Shown here: piece after piece, positions 1 to 6,706 of the stretch | How the letters are laid out: the number at the start of each line of letters is the position of its first letter | How positions within the stretch are numbered: the stretch's first letter is position 1 | Source of the DNA: Firmicutes bacterium UBA5227 | GTDB taxonomy: Bacteria > Bacillota > Clostridia > Tissierellales > Sedimentibacteraceae | Length of the DNA stretch: 30,455 nt | NCBI GenBank assembly: GCA_002409285.1 | Contig: DHUT01000049.1 | Coordinates: 11,308 to 41,762, forward strand | Direction of reading: 5' to 3' | Translations under genes and position numbers: made by a program | Notes under the pieces: generated by a model | What the model was told of the DNA's origin: nothing | Seen by the model: only the letters and a program-made list of their open reading frames with translations | Database searches by the model: none

Positions 1-522
1 GAAATAGGCAGGCAGGTAAGGCTTAGGAATATAAGCGGAATTATAATAATTGATTTTATTGATGTAAAACGCAAAGATAGCATTAATTTAATAATAAATA
101 AGGCAAGAACTGTTTTCAAGGAGGACAGGGCAAAAGTCAATATTCTTGGAATGACAAAGCTTAATTTGATGGAAATAACCAGAAAAAAAGATAAAGAGAA
201 TTTTTTTAACCTGATAAGCCGGGAATGTGGATACTGCAGAGGAAGCGGAAGAACAAGCTCAAGGACTTACATATTAATGAAAATTGAAGGAATTGTTAAG
301 AAAATAAGTGAGAATACTTCCTGTGATGCTGTTGTTTTAAAAACCGGAGATTTTCTGAATACTGAAATATTGAGCGAATGCATGGATATAGTAGTGAAAA
401 TAGAGAAAAAATACAATGTAAAAATATTTTTTTCAAAAGACGGCAGTATTTTTACTGATGAAATTATTATTGATAAAATGGGAAAATTAGATTATATTAA
501 TAGTATATATAAGCAAAAATAA
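1..522 (+). CDS. rng: Ribonuclease G/E family protein, C-terminal part (cut by window edge)
   Basis: The reading frame is open from base 1, upstream of the first in-frame ATG, so the gene begins outside the window. The translated start (EIGRQVRLRNISG, then IIIIDFIDVKRK) is the catalytic S1/DNase-I-like region of the RNase E/G family, which carries the metal-binding acidic residues of this endoribonuclease. It continues through a MTKLNLMEITRKK segment, equivalent to the family's 'GL.E..R.R' stretch. The motif CGYCRGSGR then matches the CxxC zinc link that joins dimers in RNase E/G. The enzyme makes single-strand cuts in rRNA precursors and mRNA in the cytoplasm. Only a short tail follows the zinc link, as in the G-type rather than the long E. 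coli RNase E. Location just before rplU is common in Clostridia. The family is secure; the G versus E subtype is inferred. Confidence 0.9.
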   Translation, partial: EIGRQVRLRNISGIIIIDFIDVKRKDSINLIINKARTVFKEDRAKVNILGMTKLNLMEITRKKDKENFFNLISRECGYCRGSGRTSSRTYILMKIEGIVKKISENTSCDAVVLKTGDFLNTEILSECMDIVVKIEKKYNVKIFFSKDGSIFTDEIIIDKMGKLDYINSIYKQK

Positions 523-523
523 G

Positions 524-552
524 TTGACAAACATAATTATATTTGGTAGAAT
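524..552 (+). promoter_or_regulatory. Sigma-A promoter for the rplU operon
   Basis: TTGACA at 524-529 and TAGAAT at 547-552 are separated by 17 bp. It starts one base after the RNase G/E stop codon. Transcription would begin near 559, just before the L21 leader. Confidence 0.85.
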
Positions 553-558
553 TTATAT

Positions 559-631
559 TTGTTAGAGCCGCACGGATCAGGTTTAAACTGACTTACAGTA
601 CCTGCAATGGCGAGACTGGGAAGAGGAGGTA
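559..631 (+). promoter_or_regulatory. Ribosomal protein L21 leader RNA
   Basis: The 5' untranslated region of rplU contains the hallmark pieces of the L21 leader found in Bacillota: GAGCCGCACGG near the start, a stem-loop in the middle (the CAGGTTTAAACTG palindrome at 578-590), and CAATGGCGAGACTGGG leading into the GGAGG ribosome binding site at 625-629. In this family the RNA is thought to bind L21 or a ribosomal partner and down-regulate its own operon. The identification is by motif recall, not by covariance search. Confidence 0.8.
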
Positions 632-635
632 AGTT

Positions 636-947
636 ATGTACGCAGTTATTGAAACAGGTGGAAAACAATATAGAGTTCAGGAAGGCGATGTTATTAGAAT
701 TGAAAAATTGAACATTGCCAGCGGAGAAGCAGTAAACTTTGATAAAGTTTTACTTGTTGCCGAGGATGGAAAATTAAATGTTGGCAAACCATATGTTGAC
801 GGTGCGGTAGTTGAAGGATTAGTTGAAAAACAGGACAAAGCTAAGAAAATTATTGTTTTCAAATATAAATCTAAAAAGGACTACAGAAAGAAACAAGGTC
901 ACCGTCAGCCATATACGCAAGTTAAAATCGGAAAAATTGTTGGTTAG
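636..947 (+). CDS. rplU: 50S ribosomal protein L21
   Basis: The 103-residue product is the normal length for bacterial L21. It begins MYAVIETGGKQYRV, the near-invariant start of the family, and ends with the basic RNA-binding stretch KYKSKKDYRKKQGHRQ followed by a TQVKIGKI tail, equivalent to the TxVKI signature. L21 binds 23S rRNA in the large subunit. An AGAGGAGGT ribosome binding site lies 5 nt before the ATG. It is the first gene of the rplU-prp-rpmA set, with only 2 bp before prp, so the three are almost certainly co-transcribed and their ribosomal products made together. Confidence 0.98.
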   Translation: MYAVIETGGKQYRVQEGDVIRIEKLNIASGEAVNFDKVLLVAEDGKLNVGKPYVDGAVVEGLVEKQDKAKKIIVFKYKSKKDYRKKQGHRQPYTQVKIGKIVG

Positions 948-949
948 TT

Positions 950-1279
950 ATGATTACAGTCAGTGTATATATGACCAAATTAATAATCAATGGTTTTACA
1001 GTTGATGGGCATTCAGATTATTCTGAAGCAGGAATCGACATTGTGTGTGCAGCAGTTTCCATATTATCTTACACAGCTTTAAACTCTATTAATTTAGTAG
1101 CAGGAATTGAACCGGAAAATATAAATTACAGTGTTGATGACGAGACAGGATTTATGAGTTTAAGGACTTTGGTAAACAATGATAAGGCTGATGTAATATA
1201 CAGAAGTTTCATAGTAGGAATTGAATTATTACTGGAAGATTACGGTGAATATATTACACTTAAATTTGAGGAGGTGTAA
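950..1279 (+). CDS. prp: Ribosomal-processing cysteine protease Prp
   Basis: The 109-residue protein lies between rplU and rpmA, the standard place for Prp (YsxB family). The two catalytic residues of the family are visible: His21 in DGHSDYSEAG and Cys33 in DIVCAAVS, with the usual 12-residue spacing. The conserved Gly-rich and acidic segments follow. Prp removes the N-terminal extension of L27 before or during 50S assembly, and the L27 encoded 2 bp downstream does carry such an extension, so enzyme and substrate are both present. The end of the gene contains the GAGGAGGT ribosome binding site for rpmA. The ATG at 950 is 2 bp after the rplU stop. No strong separate Shine-Dalgarno is seen, so translational coupling to rplU is likely. 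Confidence 0.93.
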   Translation: MITVSVYMTKLIINGFTVDGHSDYSEAGIDIVCAAVSILSYTALNSINLVAGIEPENINYSVDDETGFMSLRTLVNNDKADVIYRSFIVGIELLLEDYGEYITLKFEEV

Positions 1280-1281
1280 AC

Positions 1282-1575
1282 ATGTTATTGAAATTAAACT
1301 TACAGTTATTTGCACATAAAAAAGGTGTAGGTAGCTCAAAAAATGGTCGTGACAGCAACTCTAAAAGACTTGGAGTAAAAAGAACTGACGGTCAGTTTGT
1401 ACTGGCAGGAAATATTCTTGTAAGACAAAGAGGGACTAAACTTCACCCCGGTCTGAATGTAGGTATCGGAAGCGATGATACATTGTTTGCAATGGTAGAC
1501 GGTAAAGTTAAGTTCGAAAGAAAAGACAAAACAAGAAAGCAAGTTAGTGTATATCCTTGTGAATTAGAAGCATAA
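1282..1575 (+). CDS. rpmA: 50S ribosomal protein L27 with cleavable N-terminal extension
   Basis: The 97-residue product contains the L27 core AHKKGVGSSKNGRDSNSKRL followed by the GVK, IxVRQRG and HPG segments of the family. L27's flexible N terminus reaches the peptidyl transferase centre. Here it is preceded by ten extra residues, MLLKLNLQLF, matching the Bacillota extension that ends in QxF and is removed by Prp, probably between Phe10 and Ala11. The strong ribosome binding site GAGGAGGTG overlaps the end of prp. The C-terminal ELEA is short, as expected. A long GC-rich hairpin with a T-run follows the gene, so the ribosomal part of the operon may end here in some transcripts. Confidence 0.98.
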   Translation: MLLKLNLQLFAHKKGVGSSKNGRDSNSKRLGVKRTDGQFVLAGNILVRQRGTKLHPGLNVGIGSDDTLFAMVDGKVKFERKDKTRKQVSVYPCELEA

Positions 1576-1582
1576 TGAAAAC

Positions 1583-1633
1583 ACAGGGGCAGACATGGGG
1601 ACGACATCTGTCCCCGATGTCTGCCCTGTTTTT
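1583..1633 (+). repeat. GC-rich palindrome (REP-like) that may also act as terminator or attenuator
   Basis: Left arm ACAGG.GCAGACAT.GGGGAC (1583-1602) pairs with right arm GTCCCC.ATGTCTGC.CCTGT (1610-1629), with one or two bulged bases and a loop of about 7 nt. TTTTT (1629-1633) follows directly, as in an intrinsic terminator. It sits between rpmA and obg. The GGGGAC/GTCCCC core recurs in the palindrome at 3246-3277, and the high GC content contrasts with the flanks. Confidence 0.75.
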
Positions 1634-1667
1634 AAATTAAGGCTGGAAAAGAAAAGGTTGGGATAAA

Positions 1668-2942
1668 ATGTTTGTAGATATAGCAAAAATTAATGTCAGG
1701 GCCGGAAACGGCGGAAACGGCAGTGTGGCATTCAGACGGGAAAAGTATGTGCCCATGGGCGGACCCGCCGGCGGCGACGGCGGTGACGGCGGCAGCGTAA
1801 TATTGGTTGCTGATGAAGGGCTTCGAACATTAATGGATTTCAGGTACAAGAGACACTATCAGGCTGAAAATGGCGAAGACGGAAGAGGAAAAAAACAGTA
1901 TGGTTCTGACGGAAAATCTCTTGTATTAAGAGTACCCGTAGGAACCCTTGTGAAAGATGAAGAAACAGGAATAGTTCTGGCAGATTTAAAAACCAACAGA
2001 CAGGAATGTGTGGTTGCAAGAGGTGGTCATGGAGGCAAAGGAAATGCAAAATTTGCAAATTCCGTAAGGCGTACTCCCCGTTTTGCAGAAACCGGAACAA
2101 AGGGTGAGGTCAGGGAAGTCGTGCTTGAGCTGAAACTTTTAGCTGACGTTGGCTTAATTGGATTTCCTAATGTGGGAAAGTCAACTATACTGGCATCAAT
2201 AACAAGTGCAAAGCCTAAAATTGCAAATTACCACTTTACCACGTTAAAGCCGAACTTGGGAGTTGTAAGCATTGGAGAAGGTCACAGCTATGTAATGGCG
2301 GATATACCGGGACTTATTGAGGGCGCTTCTGAGGGAGCAGGCTTAGGGCATGAATTTTTAAGACATGTGGAAAGAACCAGGTTACTTTTGCATGTAATTG
2401 ATGCATCAGGTCAGGAAGACAGAAATCCGGTAGATGATTTTTATAAGATTAACGAGGAACTGAAGCAATACAGCGAGCTGCTGTCAGAAAAGGAACAGAT
2501 TATAGTTCTTAATAAACTGGATTTGCCTCAAGCACAGGAAAACCTGGAGAAAATAAAAAAGGAATTTTCCAAAGATTACGAAATAATTGAAGTTTCGGCG
2601 GCAACGGGAGCTGGACTTGATGCTTTAAAGAAAAGGGCGTACGAAAGACTTCTTCAGATTGAGGAAGAAATAGACTTCGTTGATGAGGAAGAAGTTGAAA
2701 GCTTCTATGACAGAAAAGAAAGAGATACGATTGTTATCACCAAAGAAAATGATTATTATCTTGCAGAAGGAGAATTTTTGGAGAGACTTGTTAATTCTAC
2801 AAATTTTGAGGATTTTGAGTCCTTCAGCAACTTCCAAAAGGTTCTGATTGATAAAGGTGTAATAGAAAGATTAAGAGAAATTGGTGCAAAAGAAGGAGAC
2901 TTAATAAGCGTCTGCGGAGTAGAATTTGATTTTGTAGACTAA
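1668..2942 (+). CDS. obg: Obg/CgtA GTPase, 50S assembly and stress GTPase
   Basis: The 424-residue protein has the three Obg domains in order. The first is the glycine-rich Obg fold (about residues 1-158), with runs such as NGGNGSVAFRREKYVP and GGDGGDGG. The second is a TRAFAC GTPase domain with P-loop GFPNVGKS (165-172), switch II DIPG (212-215) and NKLD (282-285). The third is the C-terminal OCT domain found in many Gram-positive Obg proteins (about 340-424). Obg proteins bind the 50S subunit and link its assembly to GTP and (p)ppGpp levels. The start at 1668 is supported by MFVDIAKINVRAG, the typical family start; the ribosome binding site is weak. It follows rpmA across the REP-like hairpin, and yhbY follows by 15 bp. 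Confidence 0.97.
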   Translation: MFVDIAKINVRAGNGGNGSVAFRREKYVPMGGPAGGDGGDGGSVILVADEGLRTLMDFRYKRHYQAENGEDGRGKKQYGSDGKSLVLRVPVGTLVKDEETGIVLADLKTNRQECVVARGGHGGKGNAKFANSVRRTPRFAETGTKGEVREVVLELKLLADVGLIGFPNVGKSTILASITSAKPKIANYHFTTLKPNLGVVSIGEGHSYVMADIPGLIEGASEGAGLGHEFLRHVERTRLLLHVIDASGQEDRNPVDDFYKINEELKQYSELLSEKEQIIVLNKLDLPQAQENLEKIKKEFSKDYEIIEVSAATGAGLDALKKRAYERLLQIEEEIDFVDEEEVESFYDRKERDTIVITKENDYYLAEGEFLERLVNSTNFEDFESFSNFQKVLIDKGVIERLREIGAKEGDLISVCGVEFDFVD

Positions 2943-2957
2943 GAAACAGGAGGGAAA

Positions 2958-3245
2958 ATGCTAACCGGAAAGCAAAGAAGTTATTTAAAATCTCTTGCCA
3001 ATGGAATTGATTCAATAATGCAGATTGGCAAGAGCGGAGTAACGGAAAATGTTATAAAGCAGGTTGATGATGCGCTTGAATCAAGAGAATTGATTAAAAT
3101 CAGCATATTGGATAACAGTATGCTGGAGGCAAAGGATACTGCAAATGAAATCGCAGCTGCCGTACAAGCAGAATATGTGCAAAGTATAGGCAATAAATTT
3201 GTTTTATACAGAGAATCTAAAGAAAAGCAAATAAATCTTCCATAA
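2958..3245 (+). CDS. yhbY: CRM-domain (YhbY-type) ribosome assembly RNA-binding protein
   Basis: The 95-residue product is a stand-alone CRS1-YhbY (CRM) domain. It begins LTGKQRSYLKSLA, has the GKSGVTENVI loop equivalent to the family's GxxG RNA-binding turn, and ends with the NKFVLYRES strand. YhbY proteins associate with pre-50S particles, which fits its position after obg. The ribosome binding site CAGGAGGG lies 6 nt before the ATG. In many Clostridia nadD follows; here the operon stops and a GC-rich palindrome separates it from a convergent gene. Confidence 0.93.
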   Translation: MLTGKQRSYLKSLANGIDSIMQIGKSGVTENVIKQVDDALESRELIKISILDNSMLEAKDTANEIAAAVQAEYVQSIGNKFVLYRESKEKQINLP

Positions 3246-3277
3246 CCGCCGGACACGGGGACACCCCGTGTCCGCGG
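3246..3277. repeat. GC-rich palindrome between convergent genes
   Basis: CCGC, one bulged C, GGACACGGGG, loop ACA, then CCCCGTGTCC and GCGG: a 14-bp stem with a 3-nt loop. It starts immediately after the yhbY stop codon and ends 2 bp before the last codon of the opposite-strand gene, so it fills the whole 34-bp gap. There is no clean T-run on the + side. The GGGGAC core is shared with the palindrome at 1583-1633. Confidence 0.8.
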
Positions 3278-3279
3278 CT

Positions 3280-3918
3280 TTATCCTCCCAACGTTACATC
3301 CTGCATGTAATACCATTTCATTGCATTATGAAATTGTTCGGGTTTAAAATCCGGCCACATTTCATCTATGGTATAAATATCTGAATAAACTGACTGAATA
3401 GGAAGAAACCCAGACAATCTTTTTCGCCCTCCCCATCTTAAGATTAAATCAATTCTTGATATATCCTTTGAATGAAGACTGTCCATAATATTTTTTCTGT
3501 TAGAAGTACCCGCAAGGTTGGAGATGTCCCAGTCCCAGCCATAATTGACTAAAAAGTTTACCTTGGTTCCTCCTGAACCTATGTTTGTTCTTTCGGTGTA
3601 TTTTAACAGCTCTTTTGGAAATATTGATGAATTAGTATTTCCTATCACAAGAAGTGATACATTTTCATTTGCTATTAAATTTACTGCATCAATGCAAGAT
3701 TTTACAAAAGCTTCGATTTGCACTTTTGGTCTTTTGCAGTTATCTGTGGTGAAGCCATAGTATGTAATTTCATCAATTCCGTATTCCTGTGCAAGTCTCA
3801 GAGCCTGAAGACCAGGATCAAGTCCGTATTCATAACCTTGCTGTTTTTGAAGTCCCTTATCCAAAGCCCATCTTCTGTTCCCGTCAGGTATAAGACCGAT
3901 GTGTTTAGGTATCCTCAT
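3280..3918 (-). CDS. Divergent cis-prenyltransferase (undecaprenyl diphosphate synthase family)
   Basis: The 212-residue protein belongs to the UppS/cis-prenyltransferase fold: HIGLIPDGNRRWA (6-18, with catalytic Asp12), YGFTTDNCKRP (54-64), VNFLVNYG and SVYSDIYTIDEMWPDF near the end. It departs from true UppS in several places. The signature is DGNRRW rather than DGNGRW. The NYGGR segment reads NYGWD. The C-terminal RTxGExRxSNF motif reads RWGGRKRLSGF (161-171), so the metal-binding Glu is replaced by Arg165. It is also about 40 residues shorter than housekeeping UppS. DGNRRW-type signatures occur in short-chain members, so it may make a shorter or different prenyl diphosphate, or have lost activity. 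It is monocistronic and convergent with yhbY, and AAGGGGAA precedes the ATG. The family is confident; the product is unknown. Confidence 0.8.
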   Translation of the reverse strand: MRIPKHIGLIPDGNRRWALDKGLQKQQGYEYGLDPGLQALRLAQEYGIDEITYYGFTTDNCKRPKVQIEAFVKSCIDAVNLIANENVSLLVIGNTNSSIFPKELLKYTERTNIGSGGTKVNFLVNYGWDWDISNLAGTSNRKNIMDSLHSKDISRIDLILRWGGRKRLSGFLPIQSVYSDIYTIDEMWPDFKPEQFHNAMKWYYMQDVTLGG

Positions 3919-4095
3919 GAAATTCCCCTTTCCTTCCTGATAAAGGTATTATTAACGAATAATAGGGAATTATTCCTGACTTATTTATTCACATCCGGAA
4001 CTTTTTTTAATATAATAATACTCCCACTGTCATTTAAGGTTTATCAAAGAAATATATAGTATAATAAATTTTTATATGTAATAGTTTACTCAAAT

Positions 4096-4125
4096 TTTAC
4101 AAAATTGCAGTCAAGCCATTACAAT
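4096..4125 (+). promoter_or_regulatory. Probable promoter of the HAD gene
   Basis: TTTACA (4096-4101) and TACAAT (4120-4125) with an 18-bp spacer, 33 bp before the ATG. The rest of the 240-bp gap back to 3918 holds the leftward promoter region of the prenyltransferase, for which I could not choose a convincing -35/-10 pair. Confidence 0.6.
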
Positions 4126-4158
4126 AGAATTGTAAATTAGTTAAAGGAGGTGAAAGTT

Positions 4159-4923
4159 ATGATAAAAGGTATATTATTCGACAAGGACGGCACTCTTATA
4201 GATTTTTCTTTATGGAGAGATGCAGGGATAAAAACAATTAAATCCATAATGGATGAATACAATTTAAAAGATGAAAAACTTTTTGAAGAGTTGAAAAAAT
4301 CAATCGGAATTACATGGAACGGAGTGGATCCTTTTGGGGCACTTGCCTATAGATCCCATGAGGATTTGGCTGCAGAGCTTCATTTTGTACTGAGTAAGTA
4401 CAGAAATATTGATTTATGCGAATTCCAATCCCATGTAGTAGAATTAATCAGGGAAAAAGTATTGAGAGATACTGTACAGTTTAAAGAAATGGCTGATATA
4501 CAAGCACTGTATAAGCACCTTAGTTCTAAGGGAATCAGGATGGGGATGGCCACTGCAGATTCTCATAGGTCAGCAATGCATATGATTGACAAGCTTAAAC
4601 TCAATGAGTGCTTTGATTTTATTGGTTCCAATGATGGTGTTATGAAGCAGAAGCCGGATAAAGATATGTGTGTCAGATTCTGCAGTATGTACGGATTAGC
4701 GCCAAATGAAGTGGCAATAGTAGGAGATTCTTACAGTGATATGTTGTTTGCCAAGAATTCAGGAGCCATTGGTGTTGGAGTTTTATCAGGAGTAAGCTGC
4801 AAAATAAATTTAAAAGATATTGCAAATGTAATAATTCCTACGATAGATTCTCTGTTCGATGACGATGTTCTGGCATCTTTAGAGGATGAAAGCTATGAAG
4901 CAATAGAGCTGTGGACAGCTTAA
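4159..4923 (+). CDS. HAD-superfamily phosphatase (phosphoglycolate phosphatase-like)
   Basis: The 254-residue protein shows the four HAD motifs: I, FDKDGT with nucleophile Asp8 and acid/base Asp10; II, the Thr of MATADSHRS; III, Lys in KQKPDKDM; and IV, VGDSYSDM. A helical cap between motifs I and II makes it a class I HAD hydrolase close to the Gph/PgmB group. The substrate, some small phosphoester, cannot be read from sequence. The GTG at 4150 is in frame, but AAAGGAGG (4143-4150) is an ideal ribosome binding site for ATG 4159, which also gives the standard HAD start MIKGILFDKDGT. It has its own promoter and a strong terminator, so it looks monocistronic. Confidence 0.9.
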   Translation: MIKGILFDKDGTLIDFSLWRDAGIKTIKSIMDEYNLKDEKLFEELKKSIGITWNGVDPFGALAYRSHEDLAAELHFVLSKYRNIDLCEFQSHVVELIREKVLRDTVQFKEMADIQALYKHLSSKGIRMGMATADSHRSAMHMIDKLKLNECFDFIGSNDGVMKQKPDKDMCVRFCSMYGLAPNEVAIVGDSYSDMLFAKNSGAIGVGVLSGVSCKINLKDIANVIIPTIDSLFDDDVLASLEDESYEAIELWTA

Positions 4924-4964
4924 GCCTATGAATTACGGACGTAATTCACAGGCTTATTTTTTTT
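4921..4964 (+). terminator. Intrinsic terminator after the HAD gene
   Basis: The arm TAAGCCTATGAATTAC (4921-4936) pairs with GTAATTCACAGGCTTA (4941-4956) with one mismatch and a GGAC loop, followed by eight T (4957-4964). The hairpin begins at the stop codon itself. Confidence 0.95.
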
Positions 4965-5032
4965 CTCAAATTTAGTCATAATTTTGGGAAGGAAGGTAAT
5001 AATATGTATATATAACTTAATGGGAGTGTATT

Positions 5033-5227
5033 ATGAACGAATTTGAGAAAATAAAAAAAATGTACGAGAATGGGTTCCGCTGTATAAGATACGACGATAC
5101 CAAGGATGGAGAAATGTGTATATATTTTAAAAATTTTGAAAATGAAGATTCACAAGCTTTAAGAGTACAGGGATTTGAACAAAAAATGCAAATAAAAAAT
5201 TTTATAAATCAAAATTCCATGAAATAA
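5033..5227 (+). CDS. Small hypothetical protein (64 aa)
   Basis: I do not recognise this family. The 64-residue product is charged, has no transmembrane segment or signal peptide, and carries two cysteines that are not in a CxxC arrangement. The region CIRYDDTKDGEMCIYFKNF reads like a small beta hairpin, and the tail FEQKMQIKNFINQNS like a helix. GGGAG about 8 nt before the ATG is an acceptable ribosome binding site. It stands alone between the HAD terminator and the thyA promoter. Base composition is like the neighbours. Its biased, protein-like composition favours a real gene, but no function can be proposed. Confidence 0.55.
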   Translation: MNEFEKIKKMYENGFRCIRYDDTKDGEMCIYFKNFENEDSQALRVQGFEQKMQIKNFINQNSMK

Positions 5228-5282
5228 CTGGGAACCTGTCTTCCACCTTAAAATTGAAAAGGACAAGTGTCGCAATTACATC

Positions 5283-5311
5283 TTGTAAAGATTGCACTTC
5301 TAATATATAAT
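5283..5311 (+). promoter_or_regulatory. Promoter of thyA-folA
   Basis: TTGTAA (5283-5288), 17-bp spacer, perfect TATAAT (5306-5311), 27 bp before the thyA ATG. AGGAGG (5328-5333) is the ribosome binding site. Confidence 0.8.
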
Positions 5312-5338
5312 GGAGTATAAAGATAATAGGAGGCGCAT

Positions 5339-6169
5339 ATGAGTACCACAGATAAAATTTTTATACAAACATGCAAGGATATACTTGCAAATGGAGTGTG
5401 GGATACTGAATATACTGTAAGACCAAGGTGGGAAGATGGCACACCGGCTCATACTATTAAAAAATTCGGAATAGTTAACAGGTATAATTTGCAGGAAAGC
5501 TTTCCTATTCTAACATTAAGAAAAACCAACTTTAGTGCTGCTGTTGATGAACTTTTGTGGATATGGCAGAAAAAATCTAACAATGTGAATGATTTAAACA
5601 GTCACATATGGGATTCATGGGCAGATGAAACAGGATCCATAGGCAAAGCATACGGATATCAGCTTGGCATCATGCACAAGTATAAGGAAGGCGAATATGA
5701 CCAGGTGGACAGAGTTATTTATGATTTGAAAAACAATCCTGCAAGCAGAAGAATAATGACGAACATATATAATTTTCAGGATCTTCACGAAATGCACCTA
5801 TACCCATGTGCCTACAGTATGACATTCAATGTTTCAGGAAATAAATTAAATGCAATATTAAATCAGCGCTCCCAGGATGTTCTGGCAGCTAACAACTGGA
5901 ATGTTGTACAATATTCGATTTTGGTACATATGATGGCTCAAATAAGCGGTTTGCAAGCAGGGGAACTGATCCACGTTATTGCGGATGCGCATATTTATGA
6001 CAGACATATTCCGATTATTGAGGAGCTCATAGAAATGGAAGAGCATGACGCTCCAATTCTTGAAATAGATAAATCTATTGATAGTTTTTATGATTTTACA
6101 TTGGATAGCTTTAAACTGATTAATTATGAATACAATCCGTTTAAAGTAAAGGTCCCGATAGCAATATAG
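5339..6169 (+). CDS. thyA: Thymidylate synthase
   Basis: The 276-residue enzyme converts dUMP and methylene-tetrahydrofolate into dTMP and dihydrofolate. Family landmarks are present: the N-terminal DGTPAHT loop, ELLWIWQ, IWDSWAD, the paired arginines of NNPASRR (137-138) that reach the phosphate of the other subunit, the catalytic Cys157 in LYPCAY, NQRSQDV (dUMP phosphate binding) and DAHIYDRH. LYPCAY instead of the common PPCH resembles the ThyA subtype of Bacillus subtilis rather than ThyB. folA starts 26 bp downstream, so the dihydrofolate produced is recycled by the next gene's product. The last codons contain an 8-bp tandem duplication (AGCAATAT twice, 6160-6175) that spans the stop codon. 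Confidence 0.97.
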   Translation: MSTTDKIFIQTCKDILANGVWDTEYTVRPRWEDGTPAHTIKKFGIVNRYNLQESFPILTLRKTNFSAAVDELLWIWQKKSNNVNDLNSHIWDSWADETGSIGKAYGYQLGIMHKYKEGEYDQVDRVIYDLKNNPASRRIMTNIYNFQDLHEMHLYPCAYSMTFNVSGNKLNAILNQRSQDVLAANNWNVVQYSILVHMMAQISGLQAGELIHVIADAHIYDRHIPIIEELIEMEEHDAPILEIDKSIDSFYDFTLDSFKLINYEYNPFKVKVPIAI

Positions 6170-6197
6170 CAATATAAAGGAGAAGATATGAAGATAT
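6160..6197 (+). repeat. Two 8-bp tandem duplications at the thyA-folA junction
   Basis: AGCAATAT is repeated at 6160-6167 and 6168-6175, and GAAGATAT at 6182-6189 and 6190-6197. Both are exact head-to-tail copies, separated by the AAAGGA of the folA ribosome binding site. The second pair moves the folA ATG from 5 to 13 nt after GGAG and creates a three-codon frame (Met-Lys-Ile-stop, 6188-6199) whose stop overlaps the folA start. Confidence 0.9.
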
Positions 6198-6702
6198 GAA
6201 ACTGATAGTTGCGGTAGCAAAAAATTGGGCCATAGGCTACAATGGCGGATTGCTTTTCGATTTGCCTGACGATATGGAATTTTTTAAAAACACTACTCTC
6301 AATAAGGTTGTGGTAATGGGGAGAAAAACGCTCTTGTCATTTCCTGAAGGAAAGCCATTGAAGGACAGAACAAATATTGTTTTGACTACAGACAGAGATT
6401 TTGAGCAGGAAGGATGCATTGTATGCAATTCTCTGAATGAATTGTTTGAGGAATTGAAAAAATATAACGATGAAGATATTTTTATAATAGGCGGTGGCAA
6501 AATTTACAACGATTTATATCCTTATTGCAGCGAGGCGCTTATTACAAAGGTTGATGCGGTAGTGAACGCAGATACGTTTCTACATAATTTTGACGAGGAT
6601 AAAGGATGGTATTTATCCTATGCATCAGAAGTGCATGAAAACAACGGAATGAAATTTATTTTCAACACATATAAAAACAATAGTATCATGCAGTACAAAT
6701 AA
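6196..6702 (+). CDS. folA: Dihydrofolate reductase
   Basis: The 168-residue enzyme reduces dihydrofolate to tetrahydrofolate with NADPH. Motifs: MKLIVAVAKNWAIGYNGG, the LPDDMEFFK segment with the substrate-binding acidic residue, VVVMGRKT (NADPH loop) and FIIGGGKIY. The canonical 'NxLPW' reads GGLLFDLP, a modest divergence that keeps the LPxDMxxF core. It shares a transcript with thyA. The ribosome binding site AAAGGAGAA (6176-6184) is best spaced for ATG 6188, which opens a Met-Lys-Ile-stop frame. The real start at 6196 overlaps that stop (ATGA), so initiation may depend on re-initiation. A bidirectional-looking terminator follows. Confidence 0.96.
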   Translation: MKLIVAVAKNWAIGYNGGLLFDLPDDMEFFKNTTLNKVVVMGRKTLLSFPEGKPLKDRTNIVLTTDRDFEQEGCIVCNSLNELFEELKKYNDEDIFIIGGGKIYNDLYPYCSEALITKVDAVVNADTFLHNFDEDKGWYLSYASEVHENNGMKFIFNTYKNNSIMQYK

Positions 6703-6706
6703 TTAC

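Noticed and set aside
3718..4059. A 113-codon + strand frame opposite the prenyltransferase start
   Set aside because: Runs across the - strand coding region and its promoter area, no ribosome binding site, hydrophobic random-looking translation.
4150..4158. GTG start for the HAD gene
   Set aside because: The GTG overlaps the AAAGGAGG Shine-Dalgarno itself; ATG 4159 is correctly spaced.
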